Of a stretch of DNA of 64,000 bases, positions 10,701 through 23,600 are shown piece by piece. Source of the stretch: Oscheius dolichura. Its lineage: Eukaryota; Nematoda; Chromadorea; Rhabditida; Rhabditidae. How positions within the stretch are numbered: position 1 is the stretch's first letter; every line of letters begins with the position of its first letter. The DNA is taken from NCBI GenBank assembly GCA_932521035.1, contig OW051497.1, forward strand, positions 5,022,001-5,086,000, read 5' to 3'. Made by a program: the position numbers and the translations under genes. Under the pieces are notes generated by a model. That model had not been told where the DNA came from. It was given only the letters and a program-made list of their open reading frames with translations, and made no database searches.

Positions 10701-11665
10701 CCCATGGAATTGGGGGGCTTCGACAAGTCTCGACAGCTTTCGACAAGTCTCTACCAAACCTGGATTAGCCTCCCCATGGAATTGGGGGGCTTCGACAAGT
10801 CTCGACAGCTTTCGACAAGTCTCGACCAAACCCGGATTAGCCTCCCCATGGAATTGGGGGCTTCGACAAGTCTCGACCAAACCCGGATTAGCCTCCCCAT
10901 GGAATTGGGGGGTTCGACAAGTCTCGACCAAACCCGGATTAGCCTCCCCATGGAATTGGGAGCTTCGACAAGTCTCGACAGCTTTCGACAAGTCTCGACC
11001 AAACCCGGATTAGCCTCCCCATGGAATTGGGGGCTTCGACAAGTCTCGACAGCTTTCGACAAGTCTCGACCAAACCCGGATTAGCCTCCCCATGGAATTG
11101 GGGGGCTTCGACAAGTCTCGACAGCTTTCGACAAGTCTCGACCAAACCCGGATTAGCCTCCCCATGGAATTGGGGGCTTCGACAAGTCTCGACAGCTTTC
11201 GACAAGTCTCGACCAAACCCGGATTAGCCTCCCCATGGAATTGGGGGGCTTCGACAAGTCTCGACAGCTTTCGACAAGTCTCGACCAAACCCGGATTAGC
11301 CTCCCCATGGAATTGGGGGCTTCGACAAGTCTCGACAGCTTTCGACAAGTCTCGACCAAACCTGGATTAGCCTCCCCATGGAATTGGGGGGCTTCGACAA
11401 GTCTCGACAGCTTTCGACAAGTCTCTACCAAACCTGGATTAGCCTCCCCATGGAATTGGGGGGCTTCGACAAGTCTCGACAGCTTTCGACAAGTCTCGAC
11501 CAAACCCGGATTAGCCTCCCCATGGAATTGGGGGCTTCGACAAGTCTCGACCAAACCCGGATTAGCCTCCCCATGGAATTGGGGGGTTCGACAAGTCTCT
11601 ACCAAACCTGGATTAGCCTCCCCATGGAATTGGGAGCTTCGACAAGTCTCGACAGCTTTCGACAA
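10336..11665. repeat. 674-bp tandem segment duplication in domain A
   Basis: The unit series starting at 10336, including the CTCTACC-AAACCTGG unit at 10749, repeats at 11010 and 11424 with an offset of 674 bp. A related series recurs again from about 12212. Confidence 0.7.
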
Positions 11666-14600
11666 GTCTCGACCAAACCCGGATTAGCCTCCCCATGGAA
11701 TTGGGGGCTTCGACAAGTCTCGACAGCTTTCGACAAGTCTCGACCAAACCCGGATTAGCCTCCCCATGGAATTGGGGGCTTCGACAAGTCTCGACAGCTT
11801 TCGACAAGTCTCGACCAAACCCGGATTAGCCTCCCCATGGAATTGGGGGCTTCGACAAGTCTCGACAGCTTTCGACAAGTCTCGACCAAACCCGGATTAG
11901 CCTCCCCATGGAATTGGGGGCTTCGACAAGTCTCGACAGCTTTCGACAAGTCTCGACCAAACCCGGATTAGCCTCCCCATGGAATTGGGGGCTTCGACAA
12001 GTCTCGACCAAACCCGGATTAGCCTCCCCATGGAATTGGGGGGTTCGACAAGTCTCGACCAAACCCGGATTAGCCTCCCCATGGAATTGGGAGCTTCGAC
12101 AAGTCTCGACAGCTTTCGACAAGTCTCGACCAAACCCGGATTAGCCTCCCCATGGAATTGGGGGCTTCGACAAGTCTCGACAGCTTTCGACAAGTCTCGA
12201 CCAAACCCGGATTAGCCTCCCCATGGAATTGGGGGCTTCGACAAGTCTCGACAGCTTTCGACAAGTCTCGACCAAACCCGGATTAGCCTCCCCATGGAAT
12301 TGGGGGGCTTCGACAAGTCTCGACAGCTTTCGACAAGTCTCGACCAAACCCGGATTAGCCTCCCCATGGAATTGGGGGCTTCGACAAGTCTCGACAGCTT
12401 TCGACAAGTCTCGACCAAACCCGGATTAGCCTCCCCATGGAATTGGGGGGCTTCGACAAGTCTCGACAGCTTTCGACAAGTCTCGACCAAACCCGGATTA
12501 GCCTCCCCATGGAATTGGGGGCTTCGACAAGTCTCGACAGCTTTCGACAAGTCTCGACCAAACCTGGATTAGCCTCCCCATGGAATTGGGGGGCTTCGAC
12601 AAGTCTCGACAGCTTTCGACAAGTCTCTACCAAACCTGGATTAGCCTCCCCATGGAATTGGGGGGCTTCGACAAGTCTCGACAGCTTTCGACAAGTCTCG
12701 ACCAAACCCGGATTAGCCTCCCCATGGAATTGGGGGCTTCGACAAGTCTCGACAGCTTTCGACAAGTCTCGACCAAACCCGGATTAGCCTCCCCATGGAA
12801 TTGGGGGCTTCGACAAGTCTCGACAGCTTTCGACAAGTCTCGACCAAACCCGGATTAGCCTCCCCATGGAATTGGGGGGCTTCGACAAGTCTCGACAGCT
12901 TTCGACAAGTCTCGACCAAACCCGGATTAGCCTCCCCATGGAATTGGGGGCTTCGACAAGTCTCGACAGCTTTCGACAAGTCTCGACCAAACCCGGATTA
13001 GCCTCCCCATGGAATTGGGGGCTTCGACAAGTCTCGACAGCTTTCGACAAGTCTCGACCAAACCCGGATTAGCCTCCCCATGGAATTGGGGGCTTCGACA
13101 AGTCTCGACAGCTCTCGACAAGTCTCGACCAAACCCGGATTAGCCTCCCCATGGAATTGGGGGGCTTCGACAAGTCTCGACAGCTTTCGACAAGTCTCGA
13201 CCAAACCCGGATTAGCCTCCCCATGGAATTGGGGGGCTTCGACAAGTCTCGACAGCTTTCGACAAGTCTCGACCAAACCCGGATTAGCCTCCCCATGGAA
13301 ATGGGGGGCTTCGACAAGTCTCGACAGCTTTCGACAAGTCTCGACCAAACCCGGATTAGCCTCCCCATGGAAATGGGGGGCTTCGACAAGTCTCGACAGC
13401 TTTCGACAAGTCTCGACCAAACCCGGATTAGCCTCCCCATGGAATTGGGGGCTTCGACAAGTCTCGACAGCTTTCGACAAGTCTCGACCAAACCCGGATT
13501 AGCCTCGCCATGGAATTGGGGGCTTCGACAAGTCTCGACAGCTTTCGACAAGTCTCGACCAAACCCGGATTAGCCTCCCCATGGAATTGGGGGCTTCGAC
13601 AAGTCTCGACAGCTTTCGACAAGTCTCGGCCAAACCCGGATTAGCCTCCCCATGGAATTGGGGGCTTCGACAAGTCTCGACAGCTTTCGACAAGTCTCGA
13701 CCAAACCCGGATTAGCCTCCCCATGGAATTGGGGGCTTCGACAAGTCTCGACAGCTTTCGACAAGTCTCGGCCAAACCCGGATTAGCCTCGCCATGGAAT
13801 TGGGGGCTTCGACAAGTCTCGACAGCTTTCGACAAGTCTCGACCAAACCCGGATTAGCCTCCCCATGGAATTGGGGGCTTCGACAAGTCTCGACAGCTTT
13901 CGACAAGTCTCGACCAAACCCGGATTAGCCTCCCCATGGAATTGGGGGCTTCGACAAGTCTCGACAGCTTTCGACAAGTCTCGACCAAACCCGGATTAGC
14001 CTCCCCATGGAATTGGGGGCTTCGACAAGTCTCGACAGCTTTCGACAAGTCTCGACCAAACCCGGATTAGCCTCCCCATGGAATTGGGGGGCTTCGACAA
14101 GTCTCGACAGCTTTCGACAAGTCTCGGCCAAACCCGGATTAGCCTCCCCATGGAATTGGGGGCTTCGACAAGTCTCGACAGCTTTCGACAAGTCTCGACC
14201 AAACCCGGATTAGCCTCCCCATGGAATTGGGGGCTTCGACAAGTCTCGACAGCTTTCGACAAGTCTCGACCAAACCCGGATTAGCCTCCCCATGGAATTG
14301 GGGGGCTTCGACAAGTCTCGACAGCTTTCGACAAGTCTCGACCAAACCTGGATTAGCCTCCCCATGGAATTGGGGGGCTTCGACAAGTCTCGACAGCTTT
14401 CGACAAGTCTCGACCAAACCCGGATTAGCCTCCCCATGGAATTGGGGGCTTCGACAAGTCTCGACAGCTTTCGACAAGTCTCGGCCAAACCCGGATTAGC
14501 CTCGCCATGGAATTGGGGGCTTCGACAAGTCTCGACAGCTTTCGACAAGTCTCGACCAAACCCGGATTAGCCTCCCCATGGAATTGGGGGCTTCGACAAG

Positions 14601-16197
14601 TCTCGACAGCTTTCGACAAGTCTCGACCAAACCCGGATTAGCCTCGCCATGGAATTGGGGGCTTCGACAAGTCTCGACAGCTTTCGACAAGTCTCGACCA
14701 AACCCGGATTAGCCTCCCCATGGAATTGGGGGCTTCGACAAGTCTCGACAGCTTTCGACAAGTCTCGACCAAACCCGGATTAGCCTCCCCATGGAATTGG
14801 GGGCTTCGACAAGTCTCGACAGCTTTCGACAAGTCTCGACCAAACCCGGATTAGCCTCGCCATGGAATTGGGGGCTTCGACAAGTCTCGACAGCTTTCGA
14901 CAAGTCTCGACCAAACCCGGATTAGCCTCCCCATGGAATTGGGGGCTTCGACAAGTCTCGACAGCTTTCGACAAGTCTCGACAGCTTTCGACAAGTCTCG
15001 ACCAAACCCGGATTAGCCTCCCCATGGAATTGGGGGCTTCGACAAGTCTCGACAGCTTTCGACAAGTCTCGACCAAACCCGGATTAGCCTCCCCATGGAA
15101 TTGGGGGGCTTCGACAAGTCTCGACAGCTTTCGACAAGTCTCGACAGCTTTCGACAAGTCTCGACAGCTTTCGACAAGTCTCGACCAAACCCGGATTAGC
15201 CTCCCCATGGAATTGGGGGGCTTCGACAAGTCTCGACAGCTTTCGACAAGTCTCGGCCAAACCCGGATTAGCCTCCCCATGGAATTGGGGGCTTCGACAA
15301 GTCTCGACAGCTTTCGACAAGTCTCGACCAAACCCGGATTAGCCTCCCCATGGAATTGGGGGGCTTCGACAAGTCTCGACAGCTTTCGACAAGTCTCGAC
15401 CAAACCCGGATTAGCCTCGCCATGGAATTGGGGGCTTCGACAAGTCTCGACAGCTTTCGACAAGTTTCGACCAAACCCGGATTAGCCTCCCCATGGAATT
15501 GGGGGGCTTCGACAAGTCTCGACAGCTTTCGACAAGTCTCGACCAAACCCGGATTAGCCTCCCCATGGAATTGGGGGCTTCGACAAGTCTCGACCAAACC
15601 CGGATTAGCCTCCCCATGGAATTGGGGGGCTTCGACAAGTCTCGACAGCTTTCGACAAGTCTCGACCAAACCCGGATTAGCCTCCCCATGGAATTGGGGG
15701 GCTTCGACAAGTCTCGACAGCTTTCGACAAGTCTCGACAGCTTTCGACAAGTCTCGACCAAACCCGGATTAGCCTCCCCATGGAATTGGGGGGCTTCGAC
15801 AAGTCTCGACAGCTTTCGACAAGTCTCGGCCAAACCCGGATTAGCCTCCCCATGGAATTGGGGGCTTCGACAAGTCTCGACAGCTTTCGACAAGTCTCGA
15901 CCAAACCCGGATTAGCCTCCCCATGGAATTGGGGGGCTTCGACAAGTCTCGACAGCTTTCGACAAGTCTCGACCAAACCCGGATTAGCCTCGCCATGGAA
16001 TTGGGGGCTTCGACAAGTCTCGACAGCTTTCGACAAGTCTCGACCAAACCCGGATTAGCCTCCCCATGGAATTGGGGGGCTTCGACAAGTCTCGACAGCT
16101 TTCGACAAGTCTCGACCAAACCCGGATTAGCCTCGCCATGGAATTGGGGGCTTCGACAAGTCTCGACAGCTTTCGACAAGTCTCGACCAAACCCGGA

Positions 16198-18200
16198 TTA
16201 GCCTCCCCATGGAATTGGGGGCTTCGACAAGTCTCGACAGCTTTCGACAAGTCTCGACCAAACCCGGATTAGCCTCCCCATGGAATTGGGGGCTTCGACA
16301 AGTCTCGACCAAACCCGGATTAGGCTCCCCATGGAATTGGGGGGCTTCGACAAGTCTCGACAGCTTTCGACAAGTCTCGGCCAAACCCGGATTAGCCTCC
16401 CCATGGAATTGGGGGCTTCGACAAGTCTCGACAGCTTTCGACAAGTCTCGACCAAACCCGGATTAGCCTCCCCATGGAATTGGGGGGCTTCGACAAGTCT
16501 CGACAGCTTTCGACAAGTCTCGACCAAACCCGGATTAGCCTCGCCATGGAATTGGGGGCTTCGACAAGTCTCGACAGCTTTCGACAAGTCTCGACCAAAC
16601 CCGGATTAGCCTCCCCATGGAATTGGGGGGCTTCGACAAGTCTCGACAGCTTTCGACAAGTCTCGACCAAACCCGGATTAGCCTCCCCATGGAATTGGGG
16701 GCTTCGACAAGTCTCGACCAAACCCGGATTAGCCTCCCCATGGAATTGGGGGGCTTCGACAAGTCTCGACAGCTTTCGACAAGTCTCGACCAAACCCGGA
16801 TTAGCCTCCCCATGGAATTGGGGGGCTTCGACAAGTCTCGACAGCTTTCGACAAGTCTCGACAGCTTTCGACAAGTCTCGACAGCTTTCGACAAGTCTCG
16901 ACCAAACCCGGATTAGCCTCCCCATGGAATTGGGGGGCTTCGACAAGTCTCGACAGCTTTCGACAAGTCTCGACCAAACCCGGATTAGCCTCGCCATGGA
17001 ATTGGGGGCTTCGACAAGTCTCGACAGCTTTCGACAAGTCTCGACCAAACCCGGATTAGCCTCCCCATGGAATTGGGGGGCTTCGACAAGTCTCGACAGC
17101 TTTCGACAAGTCTCGACCAAACCCGGATTAGCCTCGCCATGGAATTGGGGGCTTCGACAAGTCTCGACAGCTTTCGACAAGTCTCGACCAAACCCGGATT
17201 AGCCTCCCCATGGAATTGGGGGCTTCGACAAGTCTCGACAGCTTTCGACAAGTCTCGACCAAACCCGGATTAGCCTCCCCATGGAATTGGGGGCTTCGAC
17301 AAGTCTCGACCAAACCCGGATTAGGCTCCCCATGGAATTGGGGGGCTTCGACAAGTCTCGACAGCTTTCGACAAGTCTCGGCCAAACCCGGATTAGCCTC
17401 CCCATGGAATTGGGGGCTTCGACAAGTCTCGACAGCTTTCGACAAGTCTCGACCAAACCCGGATTAGCCTCCCCATGGAATTGGGGGGCTTCGACAAGTC
17501 TCGACAGCTTTCGACAAGTCTCGACCAAACCCGGATTAGCCTCGCCATGGAATTGGGGGCTTCGACAAGTCTCGACAGCTTTCGACAAGTCTCGACCAAA
17601 CCCGGATTAGCCTCCCCATGGAATTGGGGGGCTTCGACAAGTCTCGACAGCTTTCGACAAGTCTCGACCAAACCCGGATTAGCCTCCCCATGGAATTGGG
17701 GGCTTCGACAAGTCTCGACCAAACCCGGATTAGCCTCCCCATGGAATTGGGGGGCTTCGACAAGTCTCGACAGCTTTCGACAAGTCTCGACCAAACCCGG
17801 ATTAGCCTCCCCATGGAATTGGGGGGCTTCGACAAGTCTCGACAGCTTTCGACAAGTCTCGACAGCTTTCGACAAGTCTCGACAGCTTTCGACAAGTCTC
17901 GACCAAACCCGGATTAGCCTCCCCATGGAATTGGGGGGCTTCGACAAGTCTCGACAGCTTTCGACAAGTCTCGGCCAAACCCGGATTAGCCTCCCCATGG
18001 AATTGGGGGCTTCGACAAGTCTCGACAGCTTTCGACAAGTCTCGACCAAACCCGGATTAGCCTCCCCATGGAATTGGGGGGCTTCGACAAGTCTCGACAG
18101 CTTTCGACAAGTCTCGACCAAACCCGGATTAGCCTCCCCATGGAATTGGGGGCTTCGACAAGTCTCGACAGCTTTCGACAAGTCTCGACCAAACCCGGAT
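16198..18200. repeat. 1,001-bp tandem duplication in domain B
   Basis: The series 16198-17198 repeats at 17199-18199 with offset 1,001 bp, including the TTAGGCTCC unit (16324 and 17325) and a 112-bp unit. Small differences (CTCGGCC against CTCGCC) separate the copies near their right ends. Confidence 0.8.
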
Positions 18201-20270
18201 TAGCCTCCCCATGGAATTGGGGGGCTTCGACAAGTCTCGACAGCTTTCGACAAGTCTCGACCAAACCCGGATTAGCCTCGCCATGGAATTGGGGGCTTCG
18301 ACAAGTCTCGACAGCTTTCGACAAGTCTCGACCAAACCCGGATTAGCCTCCCCATGGAATTGGGGGCTTCGACAAGTCTCGACAGCTTTCGACAAGTCTC
18401 GACCAAACCCGGATTAGCCTCGCCATGGAATTGGGGGCTTCGACAAGTCTCGACAGCTTTCGACAAGTCTCGACCAAACCCGGATTAGCCTCCCCATGGA
18501 ATTGGGGGGCTTCGACAAGTCTCGACAGCTTTCGACAAGTCTCGACCAAACCCGGATTAGCCTCCCCATGGAAATGGGGGGCTTCGACAAGTCTCGACAG
18601 CTTTCGACAAGTCTCGACCAAACCCGGATTAGCCTCCCCATGGAATTGGGGGCTTCGACAAGTCTCGACAGCTTTCGACAAGTCTCGACCAAACCCGGAT
18701 TAGCCTCGCCATGGAATTGGGGGCTTCGACAAGTCTCGACAGCTTTCGACAAGTCTCGACCAAACCCGGATTAGCCTCCCCATGGAATTGGGGGGCTTCG
18801 ACAAGTCTCGACAGCTTTCGACAAGTCTCGGCCAAACCCGGATTAGCCTCCCCATGGAATTGGGGGCTTCGACAAGTCTCGACAGCTTTCGACAAGTCTC
18901 GACCAAACCCGGATTAGCCTCCCCATGGAATTGGGGGCTTCGACAAGTCTCGACAGCTTTCGACAAGTCTCGGCCAAACCCGGATTAGCCTCCCCATGGA
19001 ATTGGGGGCTTCGACAAGTCTCGACCAAACCCGGATTAGCCTCCCCATGGAATTGGGGGGCTTCGACAAGTCTCGACAGCTTTCGACAAGTCTCGACCAA
19101 ACCCGGATTAGCCTCCCCATGGAATTGGGGGGCTTCGACAAGTCTCGACAGCTTTCGACAAGTCTCGACAGCTTTCGACAAGTCTCGACAGCTTTCGACA
19201 AGTCTCGACCAAACCCGGATTAGCCTCCCCATGGAATTGGGGGGCTTCGACAAGTCTCGACAGCTTTCGACAAGTCTCGGCCAAACCCGGATTAGCCTCC
19301 CCATGGAATTGGGGGCTTCGACAAGTCTCGACAGCTTTCGACAAGTCTCGACCAAACCCGGATTAGCCTCCCCATGGAATTGGGGGGCTTCGACAAGTCT
19401 CGACAGCTTTCGACAAGTCTCGACCAAACCCGGATTAGCCTCCCCATGGAATTGGGGGCTTCGACAAGTCTCGACAGCTTTCGACAAGTCTCGACCAAAC
19501 CCGGATTAGCCTCCCCATGGAATTGGGGGGCTTCGACAAGTCTCGACAGCTTTCGACAAGTCTCGACCAAACCCGGATTAGCCTCGCCATGGAATTGGGG
19601 GCTTCGACAAGTCTCGACAGCTTTCGACAAGTCTCGACCAAACCCGGATTAGCCTCCCCATGGAATTGGGGGCTTCGACAAGTCTCGACAGCTTTCGACA
19701 AGTCTCGACCAAACCCGGATTAGCCTCGCCATGGAATTGGGGGCTTCGACAAGTCTCGACAGCTTTCGACAAGTCTCGACCAAACCCGGATTAGCCTCCC
19801 CATGGAATTGGGGGGCTTCGACAAGTCTCGACAGCTTTCGACAAGTCTCGACCAAACCCGGATTAGCCTCCCCATGGAAATGGGGGGCTTCGACAAGTCT
19901 CGACAGCTTTCGACAAGTCTCGACCAAACCCGGATTAGCCTCCCCATGGAATTGGGGGCTTCGACAAGTCTCGACAGCTTTCGACAAGTCTCGACCAAAC
20001 CCGGATTAGCCTCGCCATGGAATTGGGGGCTTCGACAAGTCTCGACAGCTTTCGACAAGTCTCGACCAAACCCGGATTAGCCTCCCCATGGAATTGGGGG
20101 GCTTCGACAAGTCTCGACAGCTTTCGACAAGTCTCGGCCAAACCCGGATTAGCCTCCCCATGGAATTGGGGGCTTCGACAAGTCTCGACAGCTTTCGACA
20201 AGTCTCGACCAAACCCGGATTAGCCTCCCCATGGAATTGGGGGCTTCGACAAGTCTCGACAGCTTTCGAC
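17986..20270. repeat. 1,306-bp offset segment duplication in domain B
   Basis: The unit order from 17986 to about 18.95 kb, including a GAAATGGGGGG linker at about 18572, recurs at 19292 to about 20.25 kb with the same linker at about 19879. Confidence 0.75.
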
Positions 20271-20649
20271 AAGTCTCGGCCAAACCCGGATTAGCCTCGC
20301 CATGGAATTGGGGGCTTCGACAAGTCTGGACAGCTTTCGACAAGTCTCGACCAAACCCGGATTAGCCTCCCCATGGAATTGGGGGCTTCGACAAGTCTCG
20401 ACAGCTTTCGACAAGTCTCGACCAAACCCGGATTAGCCTCCCCATGGAATTGGGGGCTTCGACAAGTCTCGACAGCTTTCGACAAGTCTCGACCAAACCC
20501 GGATTAGCCTCCCCATGGAATTGGGGGCTTCGACAAGTCTCGACAGCTTTCGACAAGTCTCGACCAAACCCGGATTAGCCTCCCCATGGAATTGGGGGGC
20601 TTCGACAAGTCTCGACAGCTTTCGACAAGTCTCGGCCAAACCCGGATTA

Positions 20650-23600
20650 GCCTCCCCATGGAATTGGGGGGCTTCGACAAGTCTCGACAGCTTTCGACAA
20701 GTCTCGACAGCTTTCGACAAGTCTCGACCAAACCCGGATTAGCCTCCCCATGGAATTGGGGGGCTTCGACAAGTCTCGACAGCTTTCGACAAGTCTCGGC
20801 CAAACCCGGATTAGCCTCCCCATGGAATTGGGGGCTTCGACAAGTCTCGACAGCTTTCGACAAGTCTCGACCAAACCCGGATTAGCCTCCCCATGGAATT
20901 GGGGGGCTTCGACAAGTCTCGACAGCTTTCGACAAGTCTCGACCAAACCCGGATTAGCCTCGCCATGGAATTGGGGGCTTCGACAAGTCTCGACAGCTTT
21001 CGACAAGTCTCGACCAAACCCGGATTAGCCTCCCCATGGAATTGGGGGGCTTCGACAAGTCTCGACAGCTTTCGACAAGTCTCGACCAAACCCGGATTAG
21101 CCTCGCCATGGAATTGGGGGCTTCGACAAGTCTCGACAGCTTTCGACAAGTCTCGACCAAACCCGGATTAGCCTCCCCATGGAATTGGGGGCTTCGACAA
21201 GTCTCGACAGCTTTCGACAAGTCTCGACCAAACCCGGATTAGCCTCCCCATGGAATTGGGGGCTTCGACAAGTCTCGACCAAACCCGGATTAGGCTCCCC
21301 ATGGAATTGGGGGGCTTCGACAAGTCTCGACAGCTTTCGACAAGTCTCGGCCAAACCCGGATTAGCCTCCCCATGGAATTGGGGGCTTCGACAAGTCTCG
21401 ACAGCTTTCGACAAGTCTCGACCAAACCCGGATTAGCCTCCCCATGGAATTGGGGGGCTTCGACAAGTCTCGACAGCTTTCGACAAGTCTCGACCAAACC
21501 CGGATTAGCCTCCCCATGGAATTGGGGGGCTTCGACAAGTCTCGACAGCTTTCGACAAGTCTCGACCAAACCCGGATTAGCCTCCCCATGGAATTGGGGG
21601 GCTTCGACAAGTCTCGACAGCTTTCGACAAGTCTCGACCAAACCCGGATTAGCCTCCCCATGGAATTGGGGGCTTCGACAAGTCTCGACCAAACCCGGAT
21701 TAGCCTCCCCATGGAATTGGGGGGCTTCGACAAGTCTCGACAGCTTTCGACAAGTCTCGACCAAACCCGGATTAGCCTCCCCATGGAATTGGGGGGCTTC
21801 GACAAGTCTCGACAGCTTTCGACAAGTCTCGACCAAACCCGGATTAGCCTCCCCATGGAATTGGGGGGCTTCGACAAGTCTCGACAGCTTTCGACAAGTC
21901 TCGACCAAACCCGGATTAGCCTCGCCATGGAATTGGGGGCTTCGACAAGTCTCGACAGCTTTCGACAAGTCTCGACCAAACCCGGATTAGCCTCCCCATG
22001 GAATTGGGGGGCTTCGACAAGTCTCGACAGCTTTCGACAAGTCTCGACCAAACCCGGATTAGCCTCGCCATGGAATTGGGGGCTTCGACAAGTCTCGACA
22101 GCTTTCGACAAGTCTCGACCAAACCCGGATTAGCCTCCCCATGGAATTGGGGGCTTCGACAAGTCTCGACAGCTTTCGACAAGTCTCGACCAAACCCGGA
22201 TTAGCCTCCCCATGGAATTGGGGGCTTCGACAAGTCTCGACCAAACCCGGATTAGGCTCCCCATGGAATTGGGGGGCTTCGACAAGTCTCGACAGCTTTC
22301 GACAAGTCTCGGCCAAACCCGGATTAGCCTCCCCATGGAATTGGGGGCTTCGACAAGTCTCGACAGCTTTCGACAAGTCTCGACCAAACCCGGATTAGCC
22401 TCCCCATGGAATTGGGGGGCTTCGACAAGTCTCGACAGCTTTCGACAAGTCTCGACCAAACCCGGATTAGCCTCCCCATGGAATTGGGGGGCTTCGACAA
22501 GTCTCGACAGCTTTCGACAAGTCTCGACCAAACCCGGATTAGCCTCGCCATGGAATTGGGGGCTTCGACAAGTCTCGACAGCTTTCGACAAGTCTCGACC
22601 AAACCCGGATTAGCCTCCCCATGGAATTGGGGGCTTCGACAAGTCTCGACCAAACCCGGATTAGCCTCCCCATGGAATTGGGGGGCTTCGACAAGTCTCG
22701 ACAGCTTTCGACAAGTCTCGACCAAACCCGGATTAGCCTCCCCATGGAATTGGGGGGCTTCGACAAGTCTCGACAGCTTTCGACAAGTCTCGACAGCTTT
22801 CGACAAGTCTCGACAGCTTTCGACAAGTCTCGACCAAACCCGGATTAGCCTCCCCATGGAATTGGGGGGCTTCGACAAGTCTCGACAGCTTTCGACAAGT
22901 CTCGGCCAAACCCGGATTAGCCTCCCCATGGAATTGGGGGCTTCGACAAGTCTCGACAGCTTTCGACAAGTCTCGACCAAACCCGGATTAGCCTCCCCAT
23001 GGAATTGGGGGGCTTCGACAAGTCTCGACAGCTTTCGACAAGTCTCGACCAAACCCGGATTAGCCTCCCCATGGAATTGGGGGCTTCGACAAGTCTCGAC
23101 AGCTTTCGACAAGTCTCGACCAAACCCGGATTAGCCTCCCCATGGAATTGGGGGGCTTCGACAAGTCTCGACAGCTTTCGACAAGTCTCGACCAAACCCG
23201 GATTAGCCTCGCCATGGAATTGGGGGCTTCGACAAGTCTCGACAGCTTTCGACAAGTCTCGACCAAACCCGGATTAGCCTCCCCATGGAATTGGGGGCTT
23301 CGACAAGTCTCGACAGCTTTCGACAAGTCTCGACCAAACCCGGATTAGCCTCGCCATGGAATTGGGGGCTTCGACAAGTCTCGACAGCTTTCGACAAGTC
23401 TCGACCAAACCCGGGTTAGCCTCCCCATGGAATTGGGGGGCTTCGACAAGTCTCGACAGCTTTCGACAAGTCTCGACCAAACCCGGATTAGCCTCCCCAT
23501 GGAAATGGGGGGCTTCGACAAGTCTCGACAGCTTTCGACAAGTCTCGACCAAACCCGGATTAGCCTCCCCATGGAATTGGGGGCTTCGACAAGTCTCGAC

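Larger units (their letters stand above)
1527..13440. repeat. Satellite domain A (left variant family)
   Basis: Marked by variants that are absent or nearly absent further right: TTGGGAGC linkers (e.g. 1906, 3064, 9331, 11635), GGGGGGTTCG linkers (2150, 4200, 6846, 8216, 9887, 12041), CTCTACC modules (4571, 7145, 7909, 10177, 12625) and AAACCTGG (2721, 3515, 5210, 12560). The two 131-bp units, at 6420 and 9524, also lie here. It lacks the CTCGCCATGG and CTCGGCC variants that begin at about 13.5 kb. The boundary lies between 12,635 and 13,501. Confidence 0.8.

Noticed and set aside
21168..21990. Longest open frames (266 codons minus, 246 plus), and 262-codon frames at 16392, 17393, 22324, 26668, 45234 and 49417
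   Set aside because: They lie wholly in the satellite and occur on both strands at once. They exist only where 72- and 51-bp units (multiples of three) hold phase past the single TAG or TAA of each unit. There is no start context, domain or codon signal.
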